From Ornatilinea apprima (GTDB taxonomy: Bacteria > Chloroflexota > Anaerolineae > Anaerolineales > Anaerolineaceae): 64,000 nucleotides of DNA. How positions within the stretch are numbered: position 1 is the first letter of the stretch; the number at the start of each line of letters is the position of its first letter. The DNA lies in assembly GCF_001306115.1 (NCBI RefSeq), contig NZ_LGCL01000026.1:124001-188000 (forward strand), read 5' to 3'. Below the pieces are notes generated by a model. That model saw only the letters and a list, made by a program, of their open reading frames with translations. It was not told the DNA's origin and searched no databases. Positions 9,157 to 18,900 of this stretch are shown here, piece after piece. The position numbers were made by a program, and so were the translations under genes.

Positions 9157-12009
9157 TTAAGCCGCAATTTCTTTTCTTGCATCCAATTTTCGCACTGCCC
9201 ACTTGCGCAGCTCATCCATCAACAGCAACGAAGGCATCCAGGCAAACAGGAACAACCAGTTCTGTAGCGGGAATGAGTTTGTGCCGATAAAACGGTGCAT
9301 AAACGGCAGGTAAACAATCGCCGCCACCACCACCAGCTCACTGAGAATACCAAACCAGATCAGCCTGTTATTCCACATTGGCCGTTTGAACACTGAGTCT
9401 TTTTCAGTGCGCTGCGCCAGCAGGTTGCCAATTTGGGTGGTCACAACCGCGCCCAGTGCCATGGCTGTCGCCGATTCATACAACGCGCCACTGGTGGGTA
9501 AATCCAGCCACTGGCCCCAATAGCCATTGGTCCAGTACATATAATAGAAGCCTGCCATGGTTGCCAGACTTTGCACCGGTCCCAACCATAAATACGAGCG
9601 CAGCAGCAAGCCTTTGGAAATCACATGCTCTGAGAGCCGGCGCGGCGGGTTATTCATTACACCTGGTTCCGGCGGTTCGGCGCCCAGCGCCAGAGCAGGG
9701 ACAATATCCGTACCCAGGTCCACCGACAAGATGTGCATCACATTCAAAGCCAGCGGAATACGCGTGCGCGACAGGGCGAACAAAATGAAAGGCACCGCCT
9801 CCGGCGTGTTGCTGGTGAAAATATAAGAAGTAAAGCGTTTTATATTGGCGTAAACAGCCCGTCCTTCTTCCACCGCGTTGACAATCGAGGCAAAATTGTC
9901 ATCCGTCAAAATCATATCGGCGGCTTCTTTAGCCACGTCGCTGCCGGTGATGCCCATTGCCACACCGATATCGGCCTTCTTCAGTGCCGGCGCGTCATTA
10001 ACACCGTCACCGGTTACCGCCACAATTTCACCTTTTTCCTGAAGGTTGCGCACCACACGCAGCTTATGCTCCGGAGCCACTCGCGCGAAAATCACTTCAT
10101 CATCAAGAGCGGCTTTCAACTCATCATCGCTCATCGTTTCCAGGTCAAAGCCAGTGATCACCCGCGCGTTTGGCTGCTTGATAATGCCAATCTTGCGCGA
10201 AATACTCTCGGCGGTCAACCCATAATCGCCGGTGATCATCACAATGCGAATGCCCGCCCGGTGACATTTTTCCACAGCCTCCGATACTTCCGGCCGGGGG
10301 GGGTCAATCATCGCGGTCAAACCCAAAAAGGTGAGTGACTGCTCTACCGCTTCGTAAGACCAATCGCTGAACTCTCCATCCAGGCTGCGCTCGGCCAGAG
10401 CCAACACGCGCAGTCCGTCTCGTGCAAAGTTATCATTGGCTTCCATGATCGCGGCCCGCAGTTGATCTGTCAGCGGAAGTATTTCTCCGCCGAACCGCAC
10501 ATCCTGGCACAGCTCTAATACTTCTTTCGGCGCGCCTTTCACAAAAACCTGCTTTTCGCGCCCTCGGCCTGTGATCATATGGATCGTAGACATACGTTTG
10601 CGCCGCGAATCAAACGGCAGTTCGCGCACACGCGGGTAGGCGCGCGAGATCTCTTGAAGGTTCAAACCGCCTTTTACCGCCGCCACAACCAGCGCCGCTT
10701 CGGTCGGATCGCCAATAATGCTCCACTTGGTTTCGTTCCCGTCCTCTGCGCGTGGCTCTACCAGCTTGGCATTGGAGCACAACGCCGCGCCCAACAACAC
10801 ACGGTCCAGATCAATTTTTAGGATTGGGTCCAGTTTTGCGCTTCCATTACGAATTTCCCCAACCGGGTCGTACCCGATCCCTGTGGTGTGTAAACTGCGC
10901 AGAGCGGCATCAGGTGTCGCGCCATTCTGCGAAATGGTCGGCAACCAGATGTTGCGCACGGTCATTTCATTTTGGGTCAGCGTGCCGGTTTTATCTGTAC
11001 AAATATAGGTGGTGCACCCTAGTGTTTCGACCGCTGAGAGTTTCTTAATCAGCGCGTGGCGCTTGGCCATCCGCTGCGTGCCCATCGCCAGCGCCAGGGT
11101 AACCGTAGGCAGCAGGCCTTCTGGCACAAAAGCCACAATCATGCCCAGCGCGAAGATAAAGCTTTCAGCCAGGTCAATACCCGCAACCAGCGCCGCGATA
11201 GCGAAGAACAACACACCCATCAGCACCGCGATCACCGTAACCATTTTGGTTACATTGACCATTTCCTTCTGCAACGGGCTCAGATCAGTGCCAACCGTCT
11301 GCGTTAAATGGGCAATTTTCCCAAATTCAGTGTTCATTCCTGTAGAAACGACCACCGTTTTCGCCGTGCCAGAAACCACGTTCGTCCCGGCAAACAGCAA
11401 ATTCGGCGTTTCAGTGTAGGTGGTGTTCTCACGGAACAGCAGCTCTGAAGATTTGGAAACGGGTCGGGATTCGCCCGTTAACGTGGATTGGTCAACGCGC
11501 AGGTCCGCGTGTTGGACAATCCGGCAGTCCGCCGAAACTTTGTCTCCCTCACCAAACAGCACCACATCTCCCGGCACAAGGTCTTCGACCGGGATTCTGG
11601 TTTCTTCTGCCCCGCGCAGCACCCGCGCATAGGTAGGGAGCATCATTTTTAAGGCATCGGTTGCTTTTTCCGCCCGGAATTCTTGCCAGAAGGAAAACGC
11701 GCCGTTGATGATATTCACCATCCACACCGCGATTGCCAGTTGAGGCATTTCGGCGATCAGAGCTACTACTCCACCCACCCACAACAGAATGGCCATGAGA
11801 TGCGTGAAATTCGCCAGAAATTTCTTGTAAAGAGGCGTGCCCTTTTCTTTTTGAATTTCATTCCGTCCGAATTCGGCAAGCCGGCGTTTAACCTCGTCTT
11901 CAGATAAACCTGAAGGGCAGGATTGCAGCAGGGCATAAACCTGTTCAGGCGAAGACGCAGGCACTTTGGATACAACTTCAGAGATATTCGATTTTGTTAG
12001 GGTATTCAT
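9157..12009 (-). CDS. P-type (P2) cation-transporting ATPase, Na+/K+-ATPase-like features
   Basis: A 950-residue P-type ATPase. In order: cation-ATPase N-domain (LLQSCPSGLSEDEVKRRLAEFG), actuator with STLTGESRPV, M4 region with AFVPEGLLPTVTLALA, phosphorylation site CTDKTGTLTQNE (Asp phosphorylated), nucleotide domain with FVKGAPKEVLELC, hinge TGDGVNDAPALKKADIGVAMG, and six C-terminal helices. About ten transmembrane helices are expected. The M4 motif PEGLL is the form seen in Na+/K+ and H+/K+ pumps, whereas bacterial Ca2+ pumps usually read PEGLP; this hints at Na+ or K+ transport, but ion specificity is an inference. It heads an operon with two TrkA-like regulators. Confidence 0.93.
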   Translation of the reverse strand: MNTLTKSNISEVVSKVPASSPEQVYALLQSCPSGLSEDEVKRRLAEFGRNEIQKEKGTPLYKKFLANFTHLMAILLWVGGVVALIAEMPQLAIAVWMVNIINGAFSFWQEFRAEKATDALKMMLPTYARVLRGAEETRIPVEDLVPGDVVLFGEGDKVSADCRIVQHADLRVDQSTLTGESRPVSKSSELLFRENTTYTETPNLLFAGTNVVSGTAKTVVVSTGMNTEFGKIAHLTQTVGTDLSPLQKEMVNVTKMVTVIAVLMGVLFFAIAALVAGIDLAESFIFALGMIVAFVPEGLLPTVTLALAMGTQRMAKRHALIKKLSAVETLGCTTYICTDKTGTLTQNEMTVRNIWLPTISQNGATPDAALRSLHTTGIGYDPVGEIRNGSAKLDPILKIDLDRVLLGAALCSNAKLVEPRAEDGNETKWSIIGDPTEAALVVAAVKGGLNLQEISRAYPRVRELPFDSRRKRMSTIHMITGRGREKQVFVKGAPKEVLELCQDVRFGGEILPLTDQLRAAIMEANDNFARDGLRVLALAERSLDGEFSDWSYEAVEQSLTFLGLTAMIDPPRPEVSEAVEKCHRAGIRIVMITGDYGLTAESISRKIGIIKQPNARVITGFDLETMSDDELKAALDDEVIFARVAPEHKLRVVRNLQEKGEIVAVTGDGVNDAPALKKADIGVAMGITGSDVAKEAADMILTDDNFASIVNAVEEGRAVYANIKRFTSYIFTSNTPEAVPFILFALSRTRIPLALNVMHILSVDLGTDIVPALALGAEPPEPGVMNNPPRRLSEHVISKGLLLRSYLWLGPVQSLATMAGFYYMYWTNGYWGQWLDLPTSGALYESATAMALGAVVTTQIGNLLAQRTEKDSVFKRPMWNNRLIWFGILSELVVVAAIVYLPFMHRFIGTNSFPLQNWLFLFAWMPSLLLMDELRKWAVRKLDARKEIAA

Positions 12010-12091
12010 ACAACGTTACTTTTCACAATCCAACACACTAAGGACAAATACGCATTGAATTGAGAAGAGTTTGGCCACGATGGCTGTTGCA

Positions 12092-12121
12092 TTTGACAGT
12101 CATATCGTTCCCCCTGTCAAA
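12092..12121. promoter_or_regulatory. Inverted repeat upstream of the P-type ATPase operon
   Basis: TTTGACAG (12092-12099) and CTGTCAAA (12114-12121), 8-bp perfect arms, 14-bp spacer, 83 bp before the ATPase start. Both arms also contain TTGACA. It could be a regulator site for the cation operon or two outward -35 boxes; no matching -10 is obvious. The rest of the gap 12010-12244 shows nothing definite. Confidence 0.4.
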
Positions 12122-12244
12122 CAGATCTCGCGGGGCAAAAGTATACACCTTTATTATCAAATATCATAGATGGAACTCATTAAAATAAAAAGGGGTGCAC
12201 AAGGTTTGATTGCGTTTCTCCCCCTAAAATTTTCAAAGCGGCCC

Positions 12245-13327
12245 TCACCGCGCAATCAGGTGCACCGCGCTGGCCTTAAAACTAATCGATACCGGTAATC
12301 CCTTCTCAATTTGCATTTCCCGCGCGGACGCGCGCGTGATGAGCGCCACCACCGGGAACCCGCAATCCACCACCACCCGCTCCAGCGGACCCTGCGGTGT
12401 GGCTTGCAGCACGCGGCCGGGCAGCGTATTGCGCGCGCTCGATGGACTGGCATGCGATTCGTGCCACAAGGTTACATCTTCGGGGCGCAGGCACAACAGC
12501 ACCGCCTGCCCTACGCGCACCTCGCCAACCGCTTCCAGCACAAAGCCGTTGGTTTTCACCTGTGCCAGGCCTTCTTTCTCCCCCACAACCTCACCCTCAA
12601 TCACCGTTTCAACCCCAACAAAGCGCGCGATCTGGGGGTCAGTTGGCACCGCGAACACCTGATTAGGCTTGCCAATCTGGCGGATATGCGCGTCGAGCAG
12701 CACAGCCACCCGGTCTCCCAGCAACAGCGCTTCATCCCGGTCGTGGGTAACAAATATGGTAGTCATGCTGGTTTCTTTCAACAGCCCATAAAAGTCAGCC
12801 AGCAGCCGCTCGCGGGTGGGCGCGTCCAGCGCGCTGAATGGCTCATCCAGAAATAGAACATCGGGTTCCAACGCCAGGGCACGCGCCAGGCTGGCGCGCT
12901 GCGCCTCTCCCCCCGAAAGCCCTCGCGCGCGCCGCTTCCTCAACCCTATAATACCCAACCGTTCCAGCCAGTGCTCCACCCGTTGGTGAATCACCTGCTG
13001 GGGCGTGCCGCGAAAGCGCAGACCAGAAGCCACGTTTTCTTCCACGCTGGTATCCAGCAGCAGTGCATCCTGCATCACAATCCCAATCCGCCGGCGGTAA
13101 GCCAGCGCGTTCTCGCGCGTAACCGTCTCACCCCGAAAAATCAACTTTCCTTTATCTGGCTCGATCAATTTCGCAAGCACCATCAGCAGCGTGCTTTTAC
13201 CAGCGCCATTGGGGCCAATCAGCGCCAGGGTTTCGCCGTCCAGCACGTCCAGCGCCGGCGCATCCAGGGCTATTTGCCCCCCTCTACGAACGATAATTTC
13301 TTCTACCCGTAAAATGGAATCCGTCAT
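12245..13327 (-). CDS. tupC: Tungstate/molybdate ABC transporter ATP-binding protein
   Basis: A 360-residue ABC ATPase: Walker A GPNGAGKST, Q-loop, signature LSGGEAQRASLARAL, Walker B VLFLDEPFSALD and switch His (FVTHDRDEA). The C-terminal extension from about residue 235 resembles a TOBE/Mop oxyanion-binding regulatory domain (GRVLQATPQGPLERVVVDCG), typical of ModC/TupC. It follows the permease by 12 bp and is last in the tupABC operon, powering tungstate uptake from the cytoplasmic face. Confidence 0.9.
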   Translation of the reverse strand: MTDSILRVEEIIVRRGGQIALDAPALDVLDGETLALIGPNGAGKSTLLMVLAKLIEPDKGKLIFRGETVTRENALAYRRRIGIVMQDALLLDTSVEENVASGLRFRGTPQQVIHQRVEHWLERLGIIGLRKRRARGLSGGEAQRASLARALALEPDVLFLDEPFSALDAPTRERLLADFYGLLKETSMTTIFVTHDRDEALLLGDRVAVLLDAHIRQIGKPNQVFAVPTDPQIARFVGVETVIEGEVVGEKEGLAQVKTNGFVLEAVGEVRVGQAVLLCLRPEDVTLWHESHASPSSARNTLPGRVLQATPQGPLERVVVDCGFPVVALITRASAREMQIEKGLPVSISFKASAVHLIAR

Positions 13328-13339
13328 AAGGTCTACCCT

Positions 13340-14041
13340 TTACCGCCGGTTGGATCTGCTTTGTTGGATGGAGGTCAGCACCAGATTCACCGCGTAAGCC
13401 AGTGCCAGCAGCAGAAGGCTCAAAGCAATAGCCAGGGCAAAATTCCCTTTGCTGGTTTCCAAAACAATCGCCGTGGTCAGCACGCGCGTCTGATAGCGCA
13501 AATTACCACCCACCATCATCGAAGCCCCCACCTCCGAGATCACGCTGCCAAAACCAGCCATCAACGCCGCCAGCAGCGGCAGGCGCGCCTCGCGCCACAA
13601 CATCAGAACCATCTGCCACCGCGAGGCTCCCAGCCCCAGCAGTTGAAACTGCAGGCGTAAATCCAACTGCTGCAAGGCCGCCACCGTTAAACCGGTAACC
13701 ACCGGCGCGGCAATGATGATCTGCGCGATAATGATTGCCTGGGTGGTATACATCCAGCGCAAATCCCCAAGCGGGCCGCTGCGCCACAATAAAATCGAGA
13801 CGCCCAACCCCACCACCACTGGTGGCAGCGCCATGCCAGTATTGATCAGGCTGATCCAGAACTTGCGAGACGGAAACTGCCCCAAGGCAAGTAGCGTGCC
13901 CAGGGGCAGTCCAATCAGCAAACTGATACCGGTGGCAATTCCAGAGATCTTTAACGAAAGCAGAGTAATTTCAAAGACTTCAGCATCACCGCTGAATAAC
14001 AACCGGATCGCTTCCAAAACACCCTGCCAGATAAGTTCCAT
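13340..14041 (-). CDS. tupB: Tungstate ABC transporter permease
   Basis: A 233-residue inner-membrane permease with about six hydrophobic segments. It has the TupB/ModB-type cytoplasmic coupling loop GLGASRWQMVLMLWREARLP (EAA motif). The start at 14041 lies 3 bp after the stop of tupA, implying tight coupling. Length and order (binding protein, permease, ATPase) match known tungstate systems. Confidence 0.9.
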   Translation of the reverse strand: MELIWQGVLEAIRLLFSGDAEVFEITLLSLKISGIATGISLLIGLPLGTLLALGQFPSRKFWISLINTGMALPPVVVGLGVSILLWRSGPLGDLRWMYTTQAIIIAQIIIAAPVVTGLTVAALQQLDLRLQFQLLGLGASRWQMVLMLWREARLPLLAALMAGFGSVISEVGASMMVGGNLRYQTRVLTTAIVLETSKGNFALAIALSLLLLALAYAVNLVLTSIQQSRSNRR

Positions 14042-14044
14042 GGA

Positions 14045-14914
14045 TTATTGCCCCAGGCTGGCCTCGTCTTTTCCCGCGTCCGGGAAGAACAGCGGCTGGC
14101 CGAAATCCTTTACACCAAATTCCGCGATGGCTTTCTGTGTGTCCTCAGCGGTCAAGAAATCCGCGAACGCATTCGCGCCATCCTCATTGATCTCAGGCCA
14201 TTTTTCAGTATTGACCACGATCACACTGTAAATGTTTAGAAGACTGGCATCACCCTCGACCAAAATTTCAAGCTCCAGGGTGTCGCGCTGGGCCAGGTAG
14301 GTCGCTCGATCGGTTATAGTATATCCGATTTTTTCTGAAGCAACCCGCAACGTTTCCCCCATGCCCTGGCCTGTCTCCAGATACCATTGACCAGCCGGTT
14401 CCACACCCGCTTTGTTCCACAGGTTCAGTTCCATTTTATGCGTGCCCGAATCATCGCCGCGTGAGACAAACACAGCCTTGCTCGAAGCAATTTTTGCCAT
14501 GGCTTCCGCCGCGGTTGCCAAACCTTTGATGCCAGCCGGGTCATCCACCGGGCCAACCATTACAAAATCGTTATGCATCACCAGATCACGTCGCTGGCCA
14601 AACCCGTTCTGCATGAATTCCTTCTCAGAAGCCGGCGCGTGAACCAGCAGAACATCTGCGTTGCCCTCTTGCCCCATTTGCAGCGCCTGGCCGGTGCCCA
14701 CCGCCACCATTTTCACCTGGTAGCCAGTTTGCTCCTGGAACATGGGCAGCAGCGTGTCCAGCAAGCCCGAATCGCGTGTGCTGGTTGTCGTGGCCAGAAT
14801 TAATTCCGAATTTTCTGTCGCTGGGGCTGCCGCTTCCGTAGGTACCACCGCATTGCAGCCCGCCGCATAAACCATCATCAAAATAAGCAAAACTGAGATA
14901 AATTTCTTTATCAT
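14045..14914 (-). CDS. tupA: Tungstate-binding lipoprotein of ABC transporter
   Basis: About 289 residues. I place the start at the internal ATG at 14914, because AGAAGGG lies 8 nt upstream and it gives a canonical lipoprotein signal (MIKKFISVLLILMMVYAAGC, lipobox AAGC); an upstream in-frame ATG at 14944 lacks this. The mature protein opens LILATTTSTRDSGLLDTLLP, the TupA hallmark where Thr/Ser residues contact the oxyanion, as in TupA and not ModA. It captures tungstate outside the membrane for TupBC. Tungsten is used by aldehyde:ferredoxin oxidoreductases and some formate dehydrogenases, fitting an anaerobe. Confidence 0.92.
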   Translation of the reverse strand: MIKKFISVLLILMMVYAAGCNAVVPTEAAAPATENSELILATTTSTRDSGLLDTLLPMFQEQTGYQVKMVAVGTGQALQMGQEGNADVLLVHAPASEKEFMQNGFGQRRDLVMHNDFVMVGPVDDPAGIKGLATAAEAMAKIASSKAVFVSRGDDSGTHKMELNLWNKAGVEPAGQWYLETGQGMGETLRVASEKIGYTITDRATYLAQRDTLELEILVEGDASLLNIYSVIVVNTEKWPEINEDGANAFADFLTAEDTQKAIAEFGVKDFGQPLFFPDAGKDEASLGQ

Positions 14915-14948
14915 GGCGTTACCCTTCTTGTATATTTGTATCATATCA

Positions 14949-14976
14949 ATTATATATTCTTCTTTTCAGGCAACAA
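14949..14976 (-). promoter_or_regulatory. Candidate promoter of tupABC
   Basis: On the minus strand TTGTTG (14976-14971), 16-bp spacer, perfect TATAAT (14954-14949), 34 bp before the chosen tupA start. Confidence 0.5.
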
Positions 14977-15161
14977 GATGACAGAAATCACCTCCGCCTT
15001 ATGCCATTTTCACCCGCAGCTTATAGAATGCCCACCGCAAAAAAACAGCCGGGGTTGTTCTTGGAATATCCCCCAATTGCAATTAGCGGTTTTATCCGCT
15101 TCCCTCCTCATGATATAATCATTAAACTATGATGTAACTCACCTGTACTGGAGGATGACCC

Positions 15162-15497
15162 ATGAATATTGAAACCAAATCCTACAAGCATTGCGACCTG
15201 ATCGAAGTCGCCGGCCGCGTAGACAGCGCTACCGCCCCACAGTTAGCCGATGCCATCAACGCGTTAACCGACGCCGGGCATTTTCGCATCATTTTGGATT
15301 TTAGCAAATTGGAATTCATCTCCAGCGCCGGTTTGCGCGTCTTGATCAACGCGCAAAAGAACTGCAAGCGCTACAACCGGGGTGAAGTGATGCTCACTGC
15401 TGTGCCCCAAAATGTATATTCGGCACTCGACCTGGCCGGGTTCACCAGCCTTTTCACCATTAAAGACACGGTCATTGACGCCGTAGGAAGCTTCTAA
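15162..15497 (+). CDS. STAS-domain anti-sigma factor antagonist (RsbV/SpoIIAA-like)
   Basis: A 111-residue single STAS domain. The phosphorylation-site region reads LEFISSAGLRVLINAQK, where the conserved Ser is modified by an RsbW-type kinase. Unphosphorylated antagonist sequesters the kinase so its bound target (classically a sigma factor) is freed. Start has a strong GGAGG site 7 nt upstream, and a TATAAT (15114-15119) lies in the leader. The kinase gene starts 3 bp after the stop and the phosphatase gene overlaps that, making one partner-switching operon. Confidence 0.93.
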   Translation: MNIETKSYKHCDLIEVAGRVDSATAPQLADAINALTDAGHFRIILDFSKLEFISSAGLRVLINAQKNCKRYNRGEVMLTAVPQNVYSALDLAGFTSLFTIKDTVIDAVGSF

Positions 15498-15500
15498 CCC

Positions 15501-15932
15501 TTGTCTGAACAGTGCTTTCACGCGGCATACCCAGGCCGCTTTTCCAGCCTTCGATTGATCTCATCCTTTGTGCGGGAAGCAGCCCAAAAAACCGGGTTGG
15601 ATGACTGCACCATCTACGCGGTAGAGACCGCCGTCGATGAGGCCTGCTCGAACATCATCGAGCACGCCTACGGAGCCGAAGATTTGGGCGAAATCCAATG
15701 CGAATGCTGCGTGCTGCCCGACCGCCTTATTATTATCCTCAAAGATCAGGGGAAACCATTTGACCCATCGGCCATTGCCGCCCCCAACCTGGAAGTTCCA
15801 TTGGACGAGCGCACAGATCACGGCTTGGGGTTGTATTTTATGCGTCAGATGATGGATGACGTGCGCTTCGATTTTGTCGAAGGCGTTGGCAACATCCTCA
15901 CCATGGTCAAAATGAAGGAGAAACCAGGCTGA
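15501..15932 (+). CDS. RsbW-like serine kinase / anti-sigma factor
   Basis: A 143-residue GHKL ATPase: N-box VETAVDEACSNIIEHAYG, G1 DQGKPFDP, G2 TDHGLGLYFMRQM. It would phosphorylate the STAS partner encoded just upstream and bind a downstream target. The only plausible start is TTG at 15501, 3 bp after the previous stop, with GGAAG about nine bases upstream (inside the previous gene), suggesting translational coupling. No sigma factor is adjacent, so the output may be an unlinked sigma factor or a non-sigma target. Confidence 0.9.
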   Translation: MSEQCFHAAYPGRFSSLRLISSFVREAAQKTGLDDCTIYAVETAVDEACSNIIEHAYGAEDLGEIQCECCVLPDRLIIILKDQGKPFDPSAIAAPNLEVPLDERTDHGLGLYFMRQMMDDVRFDFVEGVGNILTMVKMKEKPG

Positions 15933-18900
15933 TGCCGGCCTCTCCGCTGGTGGAAGACACTGATTGGAAGCAGCTGCTTCATCTCGGTGAAGAACTGCTC
16001 AAACATGCGCGCCCCGTTGAACAATGCGATCTTATCTGTGATGCTGTTCGCGCCCGCCTGAATGCATCGGCGCAAATCTGGCTTTCGCCCGCCTTTTACC
16101 CGCTTCCCGGCGAACCTGAACCTGAATGCCAAATTTCCACCCACGCCGCCCCCCTCGTTCAGGCGGCTTCTAACCAGGCTATACCTTTCGGTCAAACACC
16201 CAGCCAGGATCAACCCCAGCCAATCGATTCCTCAACTTCATTTTTATCCATCGCGTACCCCCTCATTTCACAAGACATGCTTTTAGGGGTCCTCGAAGTA
16301 CATCGAGACTCAGATCCGGCTTTTTCCCTTGAAGAGATTGAACTCATCGAACGCATTGCCCGTCACGCGGCGGTATCCATGCAGGTTACGCGCAACACGG
16401 CGATCAAAAACTGGCGTTTCGAGCAATTAAACCTGGTGCGTTCGGTCAGCGCGCAAATCGCCAACCTGCTCGACCTGGACGAGCTTTGCACCCGCGTTAC
16501 CTCACTCATCCAAAAGACCTTCAATTATTACCTGGTTTCTGTCTTTACCCTGGAACCCGATCAAGAGTTTCTCCAATTCCGTGCCTACGCCAGTGTTAAT
16601 CCCCTGTGTGATGCCGATACCATCTTTCTCGACTCTATTCGGCTGGGTGAGGGTCTGGTTGGGGCAGTCGCCAGCATTGGTCGCGAGCATTATGCCCCCG
16701 ATGTCAATCAGGATGAACTCTACCGCCCCGCCAACTGCCTGCCAGACACGCAGTCCGAAATTGCCATTCCCATCAAAGTAGAGAACCGTGTGCTGGGCGT
16801 ATTGGACGTGCAGAGCAACCACAAGAACGCATTCCACCAGATGGACCGCCTGGTGCTGCGCTCGCTGGCCGACAACATCGCTTTAGCCGTCGAAGGCACG
16901 CATCTGTATCAGGACCTCCAACATCGTTTTGACCAGCTCTCCGCGGTTATCGAAGTCAGCACCGCTCTGGCATCCATTTTACAAAGAGACGAGCTGCCCC
17001 GCAAAGTGGCCGAACTGATTCAAAAGCATTTCGGGTTTCCCTACATCCATATTTTCAGCGTTCACAATGGGCGCCGCCTGGTGATCTACCGCACCGGCAC
17101 AGGCGCGCGCAGCCAGTTCATGCAGCAGCAGGAGATCACATATCCTCTGGACGATCCTCAAGGCATCATCCCCTGGGTGGCGCGCGAGGGCAAACCGGCT
17201 CTAATCAATGACGTTACCACCGATCCGCGCTACCGTCCGCTGGAGCACATGCACGACAACACCTGCTCCGAGCTGACCCTGCCGTTGATTTTTGGCGACG
17301 AGATTTTAGGCGTGCTGGATATTCAAAGCGACCAGTTGAACGCCTTCAACACCGGTGATCTGCCGCTGTTTGAAGCCCTGGCCGCCTCAATCGCCACCGC
17401 GCTGCGCAACGCATCGCTCTATTTGGGCGAGCAATGGCGCCGCCAGGTAGCCGACAGCTTTCGCGATGTAGCCGGTCTGCTCTCCTCGAACACAGCCCTC
17501 GACCAGCTCTTGCAGACCATTCTCGATGAATTGGACCGCAACTTGCCCTGTGAAGCTTCGGCAATCTGGCTTTACGAGCAGGGACCCGACACAATCCGCA
17601 CATTGAAGCTGGCCGCAGCCAAGTGCGTGGACTCGTCCGCCATCGGCCGCATCATCGAGCAGTCATCCGAAGCCTCTTTGTGGATGCAGCACGCCAGCCG
17701 CGAAACCGGCCCGATCATCCGCCAGCCCAGTGATCCTTTCGGCCCATTGGGATTAGCCAACCGCTACCCGCGCGATTATTCATCCATCGCGGCCCCGCTT
17801 CACATTGGAGACCAGCCGCTCGGCGTTCTTTCTCTGGCGCACCCCACCCCCGGCCGCTACGGTGGAGAAGCTCTTTCAATGGTTGAGACTTTTGCCAGCT
17901 ATGCGGCCGTCGCCATCCAAAACCAGCGGCTTTACGCCGCCTCGCAAGAGCAAGCCTGGCTTTCCACGGTCATGCTCCAGGTAGCCGAAGCCTGTCAGGC
18001 GGCCAACAGCGTGGAGGACTTGCTCGCCACGACCGCCCGTCTCACCCCTCTGCTGGTGGGCGTGCGCCAGTGCGCCCTCTTCCAATGGGAAAAAAGCCGT
18101 CAGACCTTTGTTTTGAAGGCCGGTTACGGCATCGATCTCGACGCCCTTCAAAAAAATTTCCAGGAAGAAACCGCGTCCGCTTTTAAGCAGCTGCGCGAGC
18201 TGAATACCACTGTCTTCATTCAAAATCCGGCATCGGAATTAAACCTCGCTTCCATTGCCTACAACCCCACCTGCGACACCATTCTCATGCTGCCCTTGCA
18301 GGTCAGAGAGGAAGTTTTAGGCGCGTACCTGGTGGTTCACCAGGACACCTCCAAAACCGGCGTGCGCCAGGCGTTCAACCCGCAAATTTATTCCATCTTA
18401 AAAGGCATATCCCGCCAGGCCTCCATATCCCTGGAAAACCTGCTGCTGCTGGAAACCCGCCAGGAAGAAGGCTACATCACCGCGGTCATGCTGCAGGTAG
18501 CCCAGACCGTTGCCACCCTGACCGACCTGGAAGAAATCCTCGACACGATTGTCCATCTCATGCCCATTCTGGTCGGCATAGATTCGTGCGCCATTTACCT
18601 GAAAGACCCCAACGCGCAGCGCCTATACCCGGCGCGCGCGCATGCCTCCAACCGCGCCCTGGAGACGAGCCTCAACCAGACTTCTTACCACCCCGGCCGC
18701 TTTGCGCTGCTCGATCAGGTTATCTCCACCGGCCAGGTTTGGGCTGCACCCCTGCCGCAAAACAGCTCTTCTCTGGCAGATTGGAAATCCGCTCCTGCTC
18801 AGCCATTACAAGACCAGCATGATGAAATCAACCGTTCGTCCACTGCCTGGTTGGTGGCCTGCCCGTTGGGCAACAAAGGCGAAACGTACGGGGTTTTCCT

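Noticed and set aside
14915..15161. Molybdenum/tungsten cofactor riboswitch before tupA
   Set aside because: The leader before tupA is too short and shows no complex conserved fold, only a simple promoter and ribosome site.
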